Source: Bifidobacteriaceae bacterium
GTDB lineage: Bacteria > Actinomycetota > Actinomycetes > Actinomycetales > WQXJ01
DNA length: 5,699 bases
Assembly: GCA_031276585.1 (NCBI GenBank)
Contig: JAISMT010000017.1
Location: 1 to 5,699 of the forward strand
Reading direction: 5' to 3'
Shown: positions 5,380 to 5,699 of the stretch, piece by piece
How the letters are laid out: the number at the start of each line of letters is the position of its first letter
Position numbering within the stretch: position 1 is the first letter of the stretch
The notes under the pieces: model-generated
What the model was told of the DNA's origin: nothing
The model's database searches: none
What the model saw: only the letters and a program-made list of their open reading frames with translations
Translations under genes and position numbers: made by a program

Positions 5380-5699
5380 GTGTTTACCAGCGTTCTAATT
5401 GCCAACCGGGGTGAGATCGCGGTACGAGTGGCCCGGGCCTGCGCCGATTTAGGGATCAAATCGGTAGCGGTCTACGCACCAGAGGACCGCGATGCTCTGC
5501 ACGTCCGGGTAGCCGACCAATCCTACGTATTACCTGGTGAAACGGCAGCTGATACCTATTTGTGCGCCGAGGCCGTAGTAGCGGTGGCGTTGAAAGCCCA
5601 AGTACAAGCGGTCCACCCGGGATACGGGTTTTTAGCCGAATCGGCCCACTTTGCCCAGCTGGTACTGGATGCGGGCTTAGCCTGGGTGGGCCCACCGCC
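5380..5699 (+). CDS. Acyl-CoA (acetyl/propionyl-CoA) carboxylase alpha chain, biotin carboxylase N-terminus (partial)
   Basis: The first 106 codons of a biotin carboxylase, cut by the window end. The enzyme uses ATP and bicarbonate to carboxylate biotin, the first half-reaction in making malonyl-CoA or methylmalonyl-CoA for lipid synthesis. Seen: the opening [16 protein letters not shown] (5-20), the [16 protein letters not shown] segment (31-46), which fits acyl-CoA carboxylase alpha chains better than pyruvate carboxylase, and [10 protein letters not shown] (79-88), the conserved biotin-carboxylase N-domain loop, then WVGP (102-105). In actinobacteria such chains usually also carry ATP-grasp and biotinyl domains, which would lie beyond the window. 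GTG at 5380 is the only start that keeps the family N-terminus, because a TAG at 5368-5370 closes the frame upstream. It lies 84 nt after maf and is probably part of the same transcript, with the structured spacer between. Confidence 0.92.
   Translation, partial: MFTSVLIANRGEIAVRVARACADLGIKSVAVYAPEDRDALHVRVADQSYVLPGETAADTYLCAEAVVAVALKAQVQAVHPGYGFLAESAHFAQLVLDAGLAWVGPP

Overview
The window reads as ordinary chromosomal housekeeping DNA from an actinobacterium. The evidence is the gene order rplM-rpsI-glmM, the GreA and Maf sequences, an acyl-CoA carboxylase alpha chain close to maf, and heavy use of GTG starts. By eye the base composition is only moderately GC-rich, and TTA and CTA leucine codons are common. 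That would suit a mid-GC group such as the Actinomycetaceae better than a streptomycete or mycobacterium, but the genus is an inference. There are no tRNA or rRNA genes, CRISPR arrays, insertion sequences or phage genes, and I found no clearly new defence or metabolic system.

Left part (1-3995, all minus strand, reading leftwards from about 4000): rplM (L13), rpsI (S9) and glmM (phosphoglucosamine mutase) form a tight block with 11-22 nt gaps. It continues with a DedA-family membrane protein 9 nt further on. After a 96-nt gap comes a GT-B type glycosyltransferase gene. That gene has an in-frame TAA directly before its EX7E motif, and the same frame then stays open to the window edge, so it looks like a nonsense-inactivated gene.

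Middle (3996-4166): a divergent intergenic region. It holds a candidate promoter for the ribosomal-protein operon (minus strand), a TANNNT -10 element for greA (plus strand), a GC-only hairpin in the predicted rplM leader and a tandem TTGACA repeat.

Right part (4167-5699, plus strand): greA (transcript-cleavage factor), then maf (nucleotide pyrophosphatase) 10 nt later. An 84-nt structured spacer follows, and then the first 106 codons of an acyl-CoA carboxylase biotin-carboxylase subunit, cut by the window end.

Functionally, one transcription unit couples ribosome synthesis (L13, S9) to cell-wall precursor supply (GlmM) and probably lipid-carrier handling (DedA). The other couples transcription fidelity (GreA), nucleotide-pool cleaning (Maf) and the first step of fatty-acid precursor synthesis. 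The points most worth a second look are the nonsense codon in the glycosyltransferase and the competing inverted repeats that could mask the start of the carboxylase gene.
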